Shown here: in pieces, positions 6,618-6,953 of the stretch | Layout: every line of letters begins with the position of its first letter | Position numbering within the stretch: the stretch's first letter is position 1 | Assembly (NCBI GenBank): GCA_025937075.1 | Contig: JAICSD010000241.1 | Location: 1-6,953, forward strand | Source of the DNA: Vicinamibacteria bacterium | GTDB lineage: Bacteria > Acidobacteriota > Vicinamibacteria > Vicinamibacterales > 2-12-FULL-66-21 | Reading direction: 5' to 3' | DNA: 6,953 nt | Made by a program: the position numbers and the translations under genes | Notes under the pieces: generated by a model | Told to the model about the DNA's origin: nothing | The model's database searches: none | What the model saw: the letters and a program-made list of their open reading frames with translations, nothing else

Positions 6618-6953
6618 TCAATCGCGGCCGGGGGGCATCTCAGGGGCAAAGTCGGCCGGCTTTTGGGCAAGGTCCGTGGCGCGAAGACCCGCGTTGACGT
6701 GAATGGCTCCCGTCGTCACTTCACCCCGTTTCAGGCCGCTGAGAGAATTCACCCGGTGTGTAGGGAAGCGGACGCCTGAAAACTCCTTCCAGCCGTCGTA
6801 GCGCATCTCGGACGGAACCGGCCGATTCGGGTCCGCGAGCGAGATGCCAGCCGACGTGACCGGCAGCCCCGTGGCAGGATCGAGCGTGAAATCGGTTGCC
6901 TTGGTATCGTGCTCGATTCGCAGGACGTCCGGCTTTGGAGCCGTCACGCTGTA
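6618..6953 (-). CDS. Hypothetical protein, C-terminal part, possibly a LolA/lipoprotein-carrier-like beta-sheet domain
   Basis: The frame is open from the right edge of the window to the TGA at 6618-6620, giving about 111 residues of a protein whose start lies outside. The GTG at 6947 is near the edge and there is no reason to take it as the start. The segment reads as successive short beta-strands: IEHDTKATDFTLDP, ATGLPVTSAGISLAD, SEMRYDGWKEFSGVRFPTHR and then KRGEVTTGAIHVNAGL. The pattern 'D-P-A-T-G-L-P-V ... Y-x-x-W-K-x-x-x-G-V-x-F-P' is what I associate with LolA/LolB-like domains in envelope proteins of Acidobacteria, but no diagnostic motif proves it. The end of the protein is Pro-rich and looks disordered. 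It lies 52 bases upstream of the permease on the same strand, so the two could be co-transcribed. Confidence 0.6.
   Translation of the reverse strand, partial: YSVTAPKPDVLRIEHDTKATDFTLDPATGLPVTSAGISLADPNRPVPSEMRYDGWKEFSGVRFPTHRVNSLSGLKRGEVTTGAIHVNAGLRATDLAQKPADFAPEMPPGRD

Noticed and set aside
5165..6697. Long plus-strand open frame (510 codons) opposite the permease gene
   Set aside because: It lies in the same reverse-complement register as the permease codons, and its Arg/Asp/His-rich translation has no recognisable domain. It is a GC-composition shadow.
1..6953. CRISPR arrays, tRNA or rRNA genes, insertion sequences, phage or defence genes
   Set aside because: No regularly spaced repeats, tRNA-like cloverleaf, transposase motif or terminal inverted repeats were seen. 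Nearly all of the window is accounted for by five envelope-related genes.

Overview
This is a GC-rich bacterial window with long antisense open frames, as expected at high GC. The gene families point to an acidobacterium, perhaps a soil or metagenomic Vicinamibacteria-like lineage. The clearest marker is a duplicated MacB/FtsX-type 'ADOP' permease (acidobacterial duplicated orphan permease). It is accompanied by a large secreted propeller/HEAT/cytochrome c protein of the PVC-type dehydrogenase family and a MetA-pathway-like outer-membrane beta-barrel protein. The taxonomic call is inference from gene content, since no rRNA or marker gene is present.

Layout from left to right: (1) bases 1-600 (+), the 3' part of an outer-membrane beta-barrel gene, followed directly by a hairpin at 601-626. 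(2) 728-3457 (-), a complete 909-residue secreted PVC-type protein with an N-terminal propeller, middle HEAT-like repeats and a C-terminal single-heme domain. (3) 3477-4079 (+), a 200-residue CPBP/CAAX-protease-like membrane protein whose catalytic EExxxR motif reads QQxxxQ. The start codons of (2) and (3) lie back to back with only 19 bases between them, and an imperfect 14-base direct repeat sits in this junction. (4) 4106-6565 (-), an 820-codon ADOP permease gene interrupted by one in-frame TGA at codon 200. (5) 6618-6953 (-), the 3' end of an unrecognised gene upstream of the permease on the same strand. No gap between genes exceeds 300 bases; the longest is 127 bases, at 601-727.

The genes do not form an obvious pathway. 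Envelope functions dominate: an outer-membrane barrel, a periplasmic cytochrome/propeller protein, an intramembrane protease homologue and an inner-membrane permease. Their alternating orientations (convergent, divergent, convergent) argue against one operon. Only the permease and the partial upstream gene could be co-transcribed.

I see no convincing new multi-gene system. The points that most deserve a second look are the single nonsense codon in an otherwise intact permease gene, the active-site-substituted CPBP protein, and the very tight divergent junction with its repeated GTCCT-N3-GTATAC element. There is no tRNA, rRNA, CRISPR array, insertion sequence or phage gene that I can support.
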